Origin: Alkalicella caledoniensis
Lineage (GTDB): Bacteria; Bacillota; Proteinivoracia; Proteinivoracales; Proteinivoracaceae
DNA: 64,000 nt
Direction: 5' to 3'
NCBI RefSeq assembly: GCF_014467015.1
Contig: NZ_CP058559.1
Location: forward strand, 2,046,001-2,110,000
Shown here: in pieces, positions 15,668 to 25,459 of the stretch
Position numbering within the stretch: the first letter of the stretch is position 1
Layout of the letters: the number at the start of each line of letters is the position of its first letter
Notes under the pieces: model-generated
What the model was told of the DNA's origin: nothing
Seen by the model: the letters and a program-made list of their open reading frames with translations, nothing else
Database searches by the model: none
Program-made: the position numbers and the translations under genes

Positions 15668-17548
15668 ATGCAAAAAGATTACATCGTAAGGTCCCATGTA
15701 AGGTGTGAAAACTATCAAGTTGATAAGGGAATGCTGTATAGCTCAAAAATAATTCAAGGTGAGGAATTAGATGGGAGACTTATCAACAACAGTAAGCTTA
15801 TGCAAGTGGCTTCGCCTTTCATGGAGCAGCTGTATGATTTTGTAAAAGGATCTAATTTTTTTGCTATATTGACAGATGGTGATGGATGTATTCTTAAGGT
15901 TATAGGTGATCCGGAAATTCTAGAGGAGTCCTATAATTTGAAGATGGTACCAGGGGCTTTTATGGATGAAAAAAGTATAGGTACAAATGCCATGGGTACA
16001 GCTTTAGAAGAGCGGTGTCCTGTACAGGTTTCTGGTAAGGAGCATTTTATCACAGCATACCATCGTTGGACTTGCTCAGGTGCCCCCATTAGAAATCCTG
16101 AGGGGGATATAATTGGAGTATTAGATCTGACAGGCTACAGCCCCCTGGTTCATTCCCATACTCTAGGAATGGTTGTGGCAGCTGTCCATGCCATTGAAAA
16201 CATAATGAATAAAGAAAACACCAATACCAAACTTTCCCTTGCTAAACAGTCAATGGAAGCTATCATAAATTCCATCGATGATGGTATTCTAACTGTGGGT
16301 CCAAAGGGCTACATTAAAGTCCTGAATAAAAAGGCACAGATGGTCCTTGGGATAGAGGATGACAACTTTATAGGCAAGGAAGCAGAACACTATATTGAAA
16401 ATTGGTCATACATTGAAGAAATTTTAAAAAGAGATAAGAAGATTGTAGAAGAAGAAACGTATATACGAGGGAAAAAATCGAAATTACACTGTACAATAAG
16501 TGGATACTATATATTAGGTGCAGGAAGAGCCCAGGGGTATGTATGCATTTTTAAAGAGATACAAAGCGCGAGGAAGCTGGCAAATAAGATGTATGGGAAA
16601 CAGGCTGCATATACATTTGATAAAATAATTGGTCGAGAAAGCAGCTTTATAAAAATAATAGAGAATGCAAAAAAAATATCCGATAGCCCTTCAACTGTAT
16701 TGATTTTAGGGGAGAGTGGAACAGGTAAGGAAGTATTTGCCCAAGCCATACATAATGCCAGCTCGAGGAGAGATGAAGCATTCGTTGCTCTAAACTGTGG
16801 GGCTTTGCCTAGAAACCTCATTGAGACCGAGCTGTTTGGATATGAAGACGGAGCTTTTACAGGTGCTAAGCGAGGTGGAAGGGCGGGGAAATTTGAACTG
16901 GCAGATGGGGGAACTCTATTTTTAGATGAGATAGGCGAGCTTCCCCTAGAAATGCAAGTGAATTTACTCCGGGTTTTAGAAGAAGGCAAATTATATAGAG
17001 TAGGGGGAAGTAAAGAAATATCAGTGGATGTAAGGATAATTGCTGCAACTAACAGGGACTTGAAAAAAGATGTGGAAAAGGGACTTTTCAGGAAAGACTT
17101 ATACTACCGTTTAAATGTTTTGACGGTAAAATTACCTCCCCTTAGGGAAAGAAAAGGTGATATTCCCTTATTGGCAGATTACTTTCTAACAGTAAAATCC
17201 TTAAAACTCATGAAAACGCCCATTAGTCTAAATGAAAAATTTATGGATAAGTTTTTAGCATACAACTGGCCAGGGAATATAAGAGAGCTAGAAAATGTTA
17301 TTGAAAGTATAGTAAATACTCCTGAGTCAGTTGAGCTACCCTTTGAAGTAAAAGAGGATGCTAAGGATGTCAAACAGGTTGTTCGAACTGTAGAGATAGA
17401 TAATCTAGAGGAGCTAGAGAAACACACTATATCTCGAGTATTGGAAAAACACCAGAACAATATAACCACAGCGGCAAAAGCCTTGGGCATAGGAAGAAAC
17501 ACACTATATAGGAAAATTGAAAAATTCGGGATAGATGCCCCAAAATAG
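15668..17548 (+). CDS. Sigma-54-dependent transcriptional activator, AcoR-like (GAF-PAS-AAA+-Fis)
   Basis: ATG at 15668 is better spaced from GAGTGAGG than the ATG at 15662. About 626 residues. The N-terminal GAF region (about 60-185) has GTNAMGTALEERCPVQVSG, shared with AcoR/DhaR-type regulators. A PAS domain follows (about 190-310). The AAA+ domain has Walker A GESGTGKE (about 347), the sigma-54 contact loop GAFTGA (about 395), Walker B GGTLFLDEIGEL and arginine finger region, then a Fis-type HTH at the end (ITTAAKALGIGRNTLYRKI). The inducer is unknown. No -24/-12 promoter was found near it, and the flanking NamA gene is a possible but unproven target. Confidence 0.9.
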   Translation: MQKDYIVRSHVRCENYQVDKGMLYSSKIIQGEELDGRLINNSKLMQVASPFMEQLYDFVKGSNFFAILTDGDGCILKVIGDPEILEESYNLKMVPGAFMDEKSIGTNAMGTALEERCPVQVSGKEHFITAYHRWTCSGAPIRNPEGDIIGVLDLTGYSPLVHSHTLGMVVAAVHAIENIMNKENTNTKLSLAKQSMEAIINSIDDGILTVGPKGYIKVLNKKAQMVLGIEDDNFIGKEAEHYIENWSYIEEILKRDKKIVEEETYIRGKKSKLHCTISGYYILGAGRAQGYVCIFKEIQSARKLANKMYGKQAAYTFDKIIGRESSFIKIIENAKKISDSPSTVLILGESGTGKEVFAQAIHNASSRRDEAFVALNCGALPRNLIETELFGYEDGAFTGAKRGGRAGKFELADGGTLFLDEIGELPLEMQVNLLRVLEEGKLYRVGGSKEISVDVRIIAATNRDLKKDVEKGLFRKDLYYRLNVLTVKLPPLRERKGDIPLLADYFLTVKSLKLMKTPISLNEKFMDKFLAYNWPGNIRELENVIESIVNTPESVELPFEVKEDAKDVKQVVRTVEIDNLEELEKHTISRVLEKHQNNITTAAKALGIGRNTLYRKIEKFGIDAPK

Positions 17549-17627
17549 AACTATAGCTCCAAAGCAGAACTTGTTTTCAATGCAATATGCTTCAAAAAGA
17601 GGGTGCAAGATAAAGTCCCTAAATAGT

Positions 17628-17661
17628 AAAAGAGAAGGCAGCTACTTGCCTTCTCTTTTAT
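17628..17661. terminator. Bidirectional terminator after the AcoR-like gene
   Basis: Stem AAAAGAGAAGGCA / TGCCTTCTCTTTT around GCTACT, with T/A tails on both strands. It lies between convergent genes, 79 bases after the activator stop. Confidence 0.85.
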
Positions 17662-17728
17662 AATACGGGGTAATTTGAAAGAGCCTCTTTTTGATTATTC
17701 TAAAAAATGGCTAACTAAATCCTTTAGC

Positions 17729-18745
17729 TTATAACCATCCCCGTTGATACTGATGTGGTATTTGTATATCGGCCTTTAATTCTTTGGCAGCATAAATAGG
17801 CCAATTCGGATTTCTTAAAAGCTCTCTGCCTAAAAAAACTATATCTGCTCTGTTATTATTTAAGATTTCCTCTGCTTGAACAGGGCTGGTTATAAGACCC
17901 ACTGTGCTTGTTGGAATATCCCCATTGTTTTTGATGAAATCAGAGAATCTCACTTGGTAACCAGGGAAAGTAGGGGGAGGAACTGGAGTTATGGCTCCGC
18001 TTGAACAATCTATAAAGTCTACACCTTGTTCTTTTAACTTTTTTACATAGTAAAGCATATCCTCAGGATGGTTACCATCATCTTGGTATTCTTCAATGGA
18101 GAGTCTTATAAATAAAGGTCCAGACCAAATGTCCTTTACTTCTTTTACAATCTTCTCTAAGAAAAGAAAACGTTTTTCCTTGCTGCCCCCGTATTCATCA
18201 TTGCGTTTATTGGTGATTGGTGATAGAAACTCGCTTATAAGGTAACCATGGGCACCATGCAGTTCTATAATATCGAAGCCGGCTTTTTTTGCCCTCTGTA
18301 CTCCATCTTTAAACCTTTGGATGGTTTCTTCAATTTGTTTTATTGTCATTTCTTGGGGTACCTGAAAATTATCATTGAAAGGGATAGGGGATGGTGCAAT
18401 GATTGGTTCCTTTAAATCTGCTTTCCTTCCCGCATGACCTATTTGTATACCAGCTATAGACCCATTAGCATGTATAACATCAACTAGCTCACTTAGCCCA
18501 GGTATTTGTTCATCAGACCAAATGCCAAGGTCTTGAGGAGAAATTCTTCCTTGGGTAGAAACAGCAGTAGCCTCAAGCATTACTAGAGCAACTTGACCTA
18601 AAGCCCTAGCACCATAATGTACTTTGTGCCAAGAGGTGACTTTTCCATCCTCTTCATAGGCTGAATAGGTACACATAGGTGACATTCCAACACGGTTTTT
18701 TAGAGTAACCCCTTTTATAGAAAAGGGTGTGAAAAGTTTAGTCAT
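17729..18745 (-). CDS. namA: NADPH dehydrogenase, old yellow enzyme family (YqjM-like)
   Basis: The ATG at 18745 is 7-8 bases after GGGAGG and gives 338 residues, the length of YqjM. Family marks: NRVGMSPMCTYSA with Cys25 and Tyr27 (matching the FMN-contacting Cys26 and Tyr28 of YqjM), GIQIGHAGRKAD, IELHGAHGYLISEFLSP with the substrate-binding His pair, TNKRNDEYGGS, and VGLITSPVQAEEIL before the FMN phosphate site FLGRELLRNP. It reduces alpha,beta-unsaturated carbonyls and similar electrophiles with FMN. It is divergent from yhaO and convergent with the sigma-54 activator gene. Confidence 0.93.
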   Translation of the reverse strand: MTKLFTPFSIKGVTLKNRVGMSPMCTYSAYEEDGKVTSWHKVHYGARALGQVALVMLEATAVSTQGRISPQDLGIWSDEQIPGLSELVDVIHANGSIAGIQIGHAGRKADLKEPIIAPSPIPFNDNFQVPQEMTIKQIEETIQRFKDGVQRAKKAGFDIIELHGAHGYLISEFLSPITNKRNDEYGGSKEKRFLFLEKIVKEVKDIWSGPLFIRLSIEEYQDDGNHPEDMLYYVKKLKEQGVDFIDCSSGAITPVPPPTFPGYQVRFSDFIKNNGDIPTSTVGLITSPVQAEEILNNNRADIVFLGRELLRNPNWPIYAAKELKADIQIPHQYQRGWL

Positions 18746-18948
18746 TAACATACCTCCCATTTTAATCCTTATATCTAAATTATATCAGAAATAATTGAAA
18801 AGTATTATGAATTTTATAAACTAATAAGTAAAAAATCAAGAATGTAATGGGTCCAATAGGGCAGAGGTTTTAGAGGGATTTTCATGTGTTTTGTAGAAAT
18901 AATTAGTAGGGAAGCTTAACCCATAGAGTTCCTTGAGGAGTGATATTA

Positions 18949-20169
18949 ATGACAATAAAATTCTTACACTGTGCCGATGTACATTTAGACACACCTTTCA
19001 GAGGGTTATCACAGTTAAATGAGACACTGGCACTTAAGGTAAAGGATGTCAATAAAAAAGTACTTGAAAATATTGTTAATGTAGCAATAAATAAAAGTGT
19101 AGATTTTGTATTAATTGCGGGGGATTTATTTGATAGTGAACAGAAAAGCTTACAGAGCCAGTTAAGAAGTAAAGAGTTGTTTCAAAGACTAAACAAACAC
19201 GGTATTAAAGTATTTGCCATAGGGGGAAACCACGATCCACTAAACAAACCCTTCACTATCCAATGGCCTGATAATGTACACTTCTTTCCTGCAGACAATC
19301 CTACCACTATGGAAATAGAAATAGATGCTAAGAAAGTTTATATTCATGGAGTTAGTTATAAAGAACATCAGGAGCTTGAAAACAAAGGGATTTTGTTTCC
19401 AAATTCAAGGGAAGGTGGGATTAATATTGGGCTTTTGCATTGTGAGATCGGTGGGGGTACAGAGAGTACATATAGCCCTTGTACACTAAATGACATTAGA
19501 GAAAAGGGATATGACTACTGGGCGTTAGGTCATATCCATAAAAGGTCTGTAGTATCAGCTGAGCCATATATAATCTACCCAGGCAGTCCTCAAGGTAAAA
19601 GCATTAAAGAAACTGATGAAAAGGGTTGTTATGTTATAACTATCAATGAACCTAAATGGGATGTGGAATTTATAGAAACCCACGAAGTACTGTGGGTACA
19701 AAAGGAAATAATGATAGACTCTTTAACATTAGATGGACTGTTAGATACACTACAACACACCATATTAGAACTAGAAAAAAACATTAACTGTAAAGGTTTG
19801 ATAGTTAGGTTTTACCTTACAGGAAGAGGGGAACTACATAGTTTAAATGCTATGGATATGGATGAAATAGTTCTTACATTAAATGATCAGGAGGAGTTTT
19901 ATGATAAGTTCGTGTGGGTTGAATCAATTCAAAAAAATACTTTGCCTGAAATTGATTTAGAGCTATTAAGTAACCAAGATGATTTTCTTGGGACACTATT
20001 TAAAATCGAGCAAGAATTTTTAGGGGATAAGGGCAAACTGTCCGAGCTGGTAGATGGCCTTGACATCCTAAATAATAGATGTACTAAAAGACACGTAGGA
20101 AAGACAGATGAAGAGCAATTACTAAAGAATGCAAAGGATTTGGTACTACACCAACTGTTAAAGGGGTGA
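18949..20169 (+). CDS. yhaO: Metallophosphoesterase, SbcD/YhaO-type DNA repair exonuclease subunit
   Basis: ATG at 18949, 8 bases after TTGAGGAG; the frame also has an upstream GTG within that site. About 406 residues. Phosphoesterase motifs run in order: CADVHLDTPF (about 8-17), AGDLFDS (about 61), GGNHDP (about 93), LLHCEIG, and GHIHKR (about 192). These chelate two Mn ions in the Mre11/SbcD nuclease fold. It overlaps closely with the coiled-coil ATPase gene 4 bases downstream, the same pairing as Bacillus yhaO-yhaN and as sbcD-sbcC. The pair probably processes DNA ends. Confidence 0.9.
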   Translation: MTIKFLHCADVHLDTPFRGLSQLNETLALKVKDVNKKVLENIVNVAINKSVDFVLIAGDLFDSEQKSLQSQLRSKELFQRLNKHGIKVFAIGGNHDPLNKPFTIQWPDNVHFFPADNPTTMEIEIDAKKVYIHGVSYKEHQELENKGILFPNSREGGINIGLLHCEIGGGTESTYSPCTLNDIREKGYDYWALGHIHKRSVVSAEPYIIYPGSPQGKSIKETDEKGCYVITINEPKWDVEFIETHEVLWVQKEIMIDSLTLDGLLDTLQHTILELEKNINCKGLIVRFYLTGRGELHSLNAMDMDEIVLTLNDQEEFYDKFVWVESIQKNTLPEIDLELLSNQDDFLGTLFKIEQEFLGDKGKLSELVDGLDILNNRCTKRHVGKTDEEQLLKNAKDLVLHQLLKG

Positions 20170-20173
20170 ACCC

Positions 20174-23077
20174 ATGAAAATAGTAAAAATTGAAATAGAT
20201 GGATTTGGCCTACATAGAGATTTAAAACTAGACAATATAAAGGAAGGAATAAATGTAATATACGGAAATAATGAGGCAGGAAAATCTACCATTAAAAACT
20301 TTTTATCCTCCCTGCTATTTGGATTTAAAAGTAGGTCTAGTTTAAAGAGGTATGAACCAATAAATGGTGGAACCCATGGTGGAAAGATAACGGTTATAAA
20401 TGGAGACGATATGGTAGAATTGTCAAGACTAAGTATAAATAATCGTTCTAACCCAGATTTAGCCTTAACAAGCTTGAAAAATCCTTCTAAAAAGTTAGAA
20501 ACACAACAGTTATTACAAGGTATAAATCAAAACGTATACGATAATGTTTTTTCCTTTGGTTTAGAAGAGTTGCAAAATCTAAAGAGTCTAACTGATCAAG
20601 AAGTGATGGATTATATCTATACAGCAGGGTTTGGTTTCTCGAAAGCCTCCATGCCAAAAGTAAAAAAACAGTTAAATGATTTATGTGATTCCCTTTGGAA
20701 ACCTAAAGGAAAGAAAATAATTAACAATCATATAGAAGAATTATCTAAAGTCATTAAAAGTAAAAATGCAATCCAAAATCTCCAAGAGAAATACATTGAT
20801 TTAAACATGAAAAAAGAAGAAGCTAGTAAAGAAATTCTAAGTTTAGAAATAAAGATAAAAAAACTAAATAAAGAACAGTCCATATTACACGATTACATAA
20901 AAGGTATGCCAAGATTTGTAGAATTGAGAAATGCTCAAGAAATGTCAGCTAAAATTCATCTAAAGGGTAGTTACTCAGATACAGATTATAATAGCATGAT
21001 GAATCTAGAAAGTAATTACGCTATCTGTGCAAAAGATCTAGAGGACAAGGCAGAGATTCTAAATAAAATTAAGTTGGAGATGGAATCTTTATGCATTGAT
21101 AGGAAAATATTAGTTGCTGAACCTGAGATAAAGACCCTTCAAAGGGAAGGGGAGATGGTTAACACTATACTGAAGTTAGAGAATGATAATGAAATTAAGA
21201 AAAGACAGTTGCAAGAAAAGATTAATAGCACCATGGCTTTAGTGGGCGACTCCATAGGTACGGACAGAATAAAGAATTTCAATGTTTCTTTAGAACAAAG
21301 AGTTGCAATTAATGAAGCAATTGATGTTTATCGGGAAAAAGAGAGGGAGTTACTTTTACTAAATCGTGAGTTAGCTGATCTACAAGAAGATAAAGGGGTT
21401 ATAAATAATCGATACCCTAATATATTAGAACAACAAAGTACTAACTCCATTGAAAGTAGGATAGCTATTTTACATGAATACTTACGGGCTTCTGAAAATA
21501 CTGGACAAGGAAAAATGGTTCAGTTTTTTGCTTTGATTATGTATTTTACAACACTAATAATTATGGCACTTAATAGCTACTCGTTCTGGTCAATTATAGG
21601 TGTTGCTGCAATGGGTATCCTATTTCCACTGTCCCAATGGTATACAACTAATAGAAAGGTTAAAAATATTGGTAAGATTACCAGAGGTTTTGAGGGAGAA
21701 TTTGAAGGAGTTTTAAGTGTTGAAATGGTCAAAAGCAAAATTAAAGACTTTGAAGAGTCTTTGTTGCAGATACAGAACCGTAAGACTAAATTAGAAGATA
21801 TAAATAGTAAGATACAATTAAAGGAAGGAAAACTAAAGGATATTCAAGGGTTTCTAGAAGAACTGAGCTTTGAAATATCCCTGATGTTAAGGGAAGTAGG
21901 CTTAAAAGAGAAGTTAAATATAAACAGTATTGTAGAAGTAATTCGTAACATTGCGCAGATCAAAGAATATATGAAAGAACTAGATACTGTAGAAGAAAGA
22001 ATCAGTAGTCAAGAACAGAAGAAAGTATCTTTTTTTACTAAAACAAAAGAGATTTGTGACATGATTGGGATAGCCTTTGAAGGCCTACGGTTTGAAGATG
22101 CTGTTGGACAAGTAACCATGATATCTGAAAAATTAAATGAGGAAAAGAAGAAAGCTAATAAACTTGAATTATTAGTTCAAAAATATGATTCAGCAAAAAT
22201 AGAACATGCTAAATTATTGGAGAAAGAAAAAACATACAGTGATGAAATACAGGTTTTACTAACTAAAGGGGAGGCTACAGATTTATCTAACTATAAGGAA
22301 AAGTTTAAACTATATAAAGAAAGGGAAGGCCTATTAAAGGAAGTGGTAGCCGCCACAGAGAAAATACAAACTATTTTCACCCAAGGAATAGATGAGGTTT
22401 TATCAAACTTCCAAAAACTTAGTTTCAATAGTCTCAATGAAGAAAGGGAAAGAGTACTAGGGGATTTAGAGGCAGTCAATAGTGAATATAAAAAACTTGT
22501 TCAGGAAAAAGGGGAATTGCTAAAGGAAATTCAGCAGATAGAGCAACAAGAAGATATAGACAAAATTTTGATTGAAGAAGAAAGACTACAGGGGAAAATT
22601 TCTGCAGATATAGAAAAATGGGCTACAGCAAAGCTTGCTATTAACCTCCTTGACTTAGCTATAAAGGAGTATGAAGAAAAGACACAACCTGAAGTGTTTA
22701 AAAGAGCTGAAAGCTATTTCTCAAAAATAACCGAAGGTAAATACAGTAGAATAATGTTATTAGGGGAAGATAAAAATATTGTAGTATTAGACAACAAAGG
22801 AGCTGCCATTAAGCCTGAATTATTAAGCCGGGGAACACAAGAACAACTATATATTTGCATTAGGTTAGGTGTAATAGATGAGTTCAGCAAGAAAAATGGG
22901 AAGCTGCCAGTGGTTTTTGATGATGTACTGGTTAACTTTGATGAAAGAAGGACAAAGAATGCTTTAGAAGTGATAAAAGACTTTTCATCAAACCATCAAG
23001 TGTTATTTTTTACCTGCCATAAACATATAGTTAAGGAGATGGAGAAAAATAAGGAAATTAACGTTATTTCTTTATAG
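20174..23077 (+). CDS. yhaN: SbcC/YhaN-type coiled-coil ATPase
   Basis: 967 residues with the Rad50/SMC plan. Walker A is GNNEAGKST near residue 35, followed by long heptad-rich coiled coils. The C-terminal half-site has the signature-like LLSRGTQEQLY and Walker B LPVVFDDVLVNFDE. A hydrophobic segment in the middle of the coil (about residues 452-490, FFALIMYFTTLIIMAL) is a feature of YhaN rather than SbcC and suggests membrane attachment at the tip. No zinc-hook CXXC is present at that point. It is translated right after yhaO, and the two should form one complex. Confidence 0.88.
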   Translation: MKIVKIEIDGFGLHRDLKLDNIKEGINVIYGNNEAGKSTIKNFLSSLLFGFKSRSSLKRYEPINGGTHGGKITVINGDDMVELSRLSINNRSNPDLALTSLKNPSKKLETQQLLQGINQNVYDNVFSFGLEELQNLKSLTDQEVMDYIYTAGFGFSKASMPKVKKQLNDLCDSLWKPKGKKIINNHIEELSKVIKSKNAIQNLQEKYIDLNMKKEEASKEILSLEIKIKKLNKEQSILHDYIKGMPRFVELRNAQEMSAKIHLKGSYSDTDYNSMMNLESNYAICAKDLEDKAEILNKIKLEMESLCIDRKILVAEPEIKTLQREGEMVNTILKLENDNEIKKRQLQEKINSTMALVGDSIGTDRIKNFNVSLEQRVAINEAIDVYREKERELLLLNRELADLQEDKGVINNRYPNILEQQSTNSIESRIAILHEYLRASENTGQGKMVQFFALIMYFTTLIIMALNSYSFWSIIGVAAMGILFPLSQWYTTNRKVKNIGKITRGFEGEFEGVLSVEMVKSKIKDFEESLLQIQNRKTKLEDINSKIQLKEGKLKDIQGFLEELSFEISLMLREVGLKEKLNINSIVEVIRNIAQIKEYMKELDTVEERISSQEQKKVSFFTKTKEICDMIGIAFEGLRFEDAVGQVTMISEKLNEEKKKANKLELLVQKYDSAKIEHAKLLEKEKTYSDEIQVLLTKGEATDLSNYKEKFKLYKEREGLLKEVVAATEKIQTIFTQGIDEVLSNFQKLSFNSLNEERERVLGDLEAVNSEYKKLVQEKGELLKEIQQIEQQEDIDKILIEEERLQGKISADIEKWATAKLAINLLDLAIKEYEEKTQPEVFKRAESYFSKITEGKYSRIMLLGEDKNIVVLDNKGAAIKPELLSRGTQEQLYICIRLGVIDEFSKKNGKLPVVFDDVLVNFDERRTKNALEVIKDFSSNHQVLFFTCHKHIVKEMEKNKEINVISL

Positions 23078-23113
23078 GATTGGAAATCTACCGGGAAATA
23101 TTCTAATAATTTA

Positions 23114-23142
23114 TTGACATTTTGCGCATAATTATATAAATT
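23114..23142 (+). promoter_or_regulatory. Candidate SigA promoter of the T-box-glyS transcript
   Basis: TTGACA at 23114-23119 with an AT-rich -10 region (TATAAA at 23135, or TAAATT at 23137 with 17-base spacing). It lies directly upstream of the T-box leader. Confidence 0.55.
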
Positions 23143-23164
23143 AGATTTATATATAAGTTTTTCT

Positions 23165-23356
23165 ATGATGATAGAGATAAGTAGTCAATATGTTCATTTG
23201 CAGCGAGTCGGGGATGGTGTAAGCTCGATAATGTAACTTATGATGAAAGGCACTCTTGAATAGCCTTGAGAAAGAGGATAAGTGTGAGCTTATCAATAAG
23301 GGTGGAACCGCGGAAGACAACCTTTCGTCCCTTGTGGGGATGAAGGGTTTTTATTT
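23165..23356 (+). promoter_or_regulatory. T-box riboswitch, glycine specific (GGC specifier)
   Basis: A leader with all major T-box parts. Stem I distal segment is AGCGAGTCGGGGATGGTG...AAGCTCG. The specifier loop is GGCACTCTTGAA, where GGC at 23249-23251 matches tRNA-Gly(GCC). The T-box consensus AAGGGTGGAACCGCG is at 23298-23312. A terminator follows (CCTTTCGTCCC / GGGGATGAAGG with T run to about 23356). Uncharged tRNA-Gly pairs with the codon and the UGGA bulge, favouring the antiterminator so that glyS is read. The glycine codon agrees with the downstream synthetase gene. Confidence 0.95.
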
Positions 23357-23386
23357 ATTAATTTTTAAATTTAAGGAGGAACAAAA

Positions 23387-24781
23387 ATGGAAGATAGTAA
23401 ATTGGTAACAATGGAAAAAGTTGTATCCCTATGTAAGGGTAGAGGTTTTATTTTCCCAGGGTCAGATATTTATGGTGGTTTGGCAAATACATGGGATTAT
23501 GGTCCTTTAGGTGTAGAGTTTATAAATAATATTAAAAAAGCTTGGTGGAAAAAATTCGTACAGCAAAACCCTAACAATGTGGGAATGGAGTCAGCTTTAT
23601 TAATGAATCCCCAGGTTTGGGTTGCTTCAGGTCATGTGGGTGGATTTAGCGATCCTCTTATTGACTGTAAGGAATGTAAGAGCCGTTTCCGTGCAGACAA
23701 ACTAATTGAAGATTACTATCACAATCTAGGTGAGGATATTGTGGGTGTGGATGGTTGGACAAACGAAGAACTCAAAGGTTTTATAGATGAAAAAAATATA
23801 AAATGCCCCGATTGTAAGAAACACAATTACACAGATATAAGGCAGTTCAACCTTATGTTTAAAACTTTCCAAGGTGTTACAGAAGATTCGAAATCTGAGA
23901 TTTTCCTAAGGCCTGAAACAGCACAAGGGATATTTATTAACTTTAAAAATATAGCAAGGAGTTGTCGTCAAAAGGTCCCCTTTGGTATAGCTCAGATAGG
24001 TAAGAGTTTTAGAAACGAAATTACTCCAGGTAATTTTATTTTCAGAACAAGGGAATTTGAACAGATGGAACTAGAATTTTTCTGTAAACCTGGTGAAGAC
24101 TTAGAATGGTTTGACTACTGGAAAAACTTCTGCCATAAATGGTTACTGGACCTTGGATTAACTTCAGAGAATGTTAGGCTAAGGGACCATGATGCAGAAG
24201 AGTTGTCCCACTATAGTAATGCAACAACTGACATCGAGTTTAAGTTCCCGTTTGGCTGGGGTGAATTATGGGGTATTGCAGATAGGACAGACTTTGACCT
24301 AAAGCAACATCAAGAACATTCTGGAAAGGACTTGACCTATCAAGATCCTCAAACCAATGAGAAGTACTTACCTTATGTAATTGAGCCTTCTGTAGGTGTT
24401 GGTAGACTGGCCCTTGCTTTTTTAGTAAATGGCTACCAAGAAGAAGAATTAGAAAAAGACACTAGGGTAGTGCTTAAGTTACATCCAGCGTTAGCACCTT
24501 TTAAAGCGGCTATATTACCACTTTCTAAAAAACTAAGTGATGATGCCATAAAAGTTTATAATTCTTTAAGTGAAAAGTTTATGGTTGATTTCGATGATGC
24601 TGGAAGTATAGGTAAAAGATATCGTAGGCACGATGAGGTTGGAACACCCTACTGTATTACCTTTGACTTTGATTCGTTAGAAGACAAAAGTGTAACAATA
24701 AGGGATAGAGATACAATGGAACAGCATAGAATAGCCATAGATGAGCTTGAAGCTTTCTTAGAGGGTAAAGTTAAATTCTAA
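23387..24781 (+). CDS. glyS: Glycyl-tRNA synthetase, dimeric (alpha2) type
   Basis: 464 residues, ATG 7 bases after AAGGAGG. The N-terminus reads [21 protein letters not shown] and WDYGPLGVE, as in eukaryote-like single-chain GlyRS, not the alpha2beta2 GlyQ/GlyS enzyme. Class II motifs 2 ([10 protein letters not shown]...[11 protein letters not shown]) and 3 ([10 protein letters not shown]) are present. A Cys pair set ([17 protein letters not shown]) sits in the catalytic insert. The C-terminal anticodon-binding domain ([19 protein letters not shown] onward) ends at the stop. It charges tRNA-Gly in the cytoplasm and is controlled by the upstream T-box. Confidence 0.97.
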   Translation: MEDSKLVTMEKVVSLCKGRGFIFPGSDIYGGLANTWDYGPLGVEFINNIKKAWWKKFVQQNPNNVGMESALLMNPQVWVASGHVGGFSDPLIDCKECKSRFRADKLIEDYYHNLGEDIVGVDGWTNEELKGFIDEKNIKCPDCKKHNYTDIRQFNLMFKTFQGVTEDSKSEIFLRPETAQGIFINFKNIARSCRQKVPFGIAQIGKSFRNEITPGNFIFRTREFEQMELEFFCKPGEDLEWFDYWKNFCHKWLLDLGLTSENVRLRDHDAEELSHYSNATTDIEFKFPFGWGELWGIADRTDFDLKQHQEHSGKDLTYQDPQTNEKYLPYVIEPSVGVGRLALAFLVNGYQEEELEKDTRVVLKLHPALAPFKAAILPLSKKLSDDAIKVYNSLSEKFMVDFDDAGSIGKRYRRHDEVGTPYCITFDFDSLEDKSVTIRDRDTMEQHRIAIDELEAFLEGKVKF

Positions 24782-24830
24782 ATTCTCAGTAACATACCCT
24801 GAAAAATGCTAAAAGTGAGGTGATCTCCCT

Positions 24831-25445
24831 TTGGACATTCAGCAAATAGAAGATATAGCTTTTGACTTAATGAAGGAAAGAAAAGTATTAGGTAGAGAAA
24901 AGGGCTTTATATTTTACCATGGACGACGAGTTGGTAAAATCGCTCAAAAAATATATGACAAAATAGTACAAGAGCCTGTTCAGTTGGAAAAGAACCTATT
25001 ATATGTTGGGGGAATATTTCACGATATAGGCAAAGGCATAGAGCCACATAATGAAACAGGTGCTGTGCTTGTTAAAGAGATACTAAAAAAAACATGTGAT
25101 GAGGGAGAGCTTCAAACAATTTCTGATATTATCAGGGAACACAACCTCAGGGGGAGTAAATACGAAGGTATTTCCCTATTTGGGAAAATAATCCAAGACG
25201 CTGACATTATAGATCACATGGGAAGTATGGATATTTGGATAGCTTTTATGTATCACGCACAATATGAAGAGAGTGCACATAACTCTATAGAATTTTTTTC
25301 AGGAGGTAAATGGGAAGAGATATGTGGTGTGCTAAGATCATTACTGAATTTTCCCGTATCCATAGAAGCCTTTGATAAGAGGATGAAATTCACTAAAAAA
25401 TTTATTGAACAGATGCAAAGGGAAGTGGATGGAGAACTTTTTTAA
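24831..25445 (+). CDS. HD-domain phosphohydrolase
   Basis: 204 residues from a TTG, 8 bases after GAGGTG. The HD metal-binding set is visible: HGRRVGKIA (first His, about 27), IFHDIGKG (HD, about 64-71), REHNLRG (His, about 104) and QDADIIDHMG (Asp, about 124). The family hydrolyses phosphate esters of nucleotides; the substrate here is not known. It begins 49 bases after glyS and ends 14 bases before fumC, so the three probably share a transcript. Confidence 0.85.
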   Translation: MDIQQIEDIAFDLMKERKVLGREKGFIFYHGRRVGKIAQKIYDKIVQEPVQLEKNLLYVGGIFHDIGKGIEPHNETGAVLVKEILKKTCDEGELQTISDIIREHNLRGSKYEGISLFGKIIQDADIIDHMGSMDIWIAFMYHAQYEESAHNSIEFFSGGKWEEICGVLRSLLNFPVSIEAFDKRMKFTKKFIEQMQREVDGELF

Positions 25446-25459
25446 GGAAGGTGATAAAA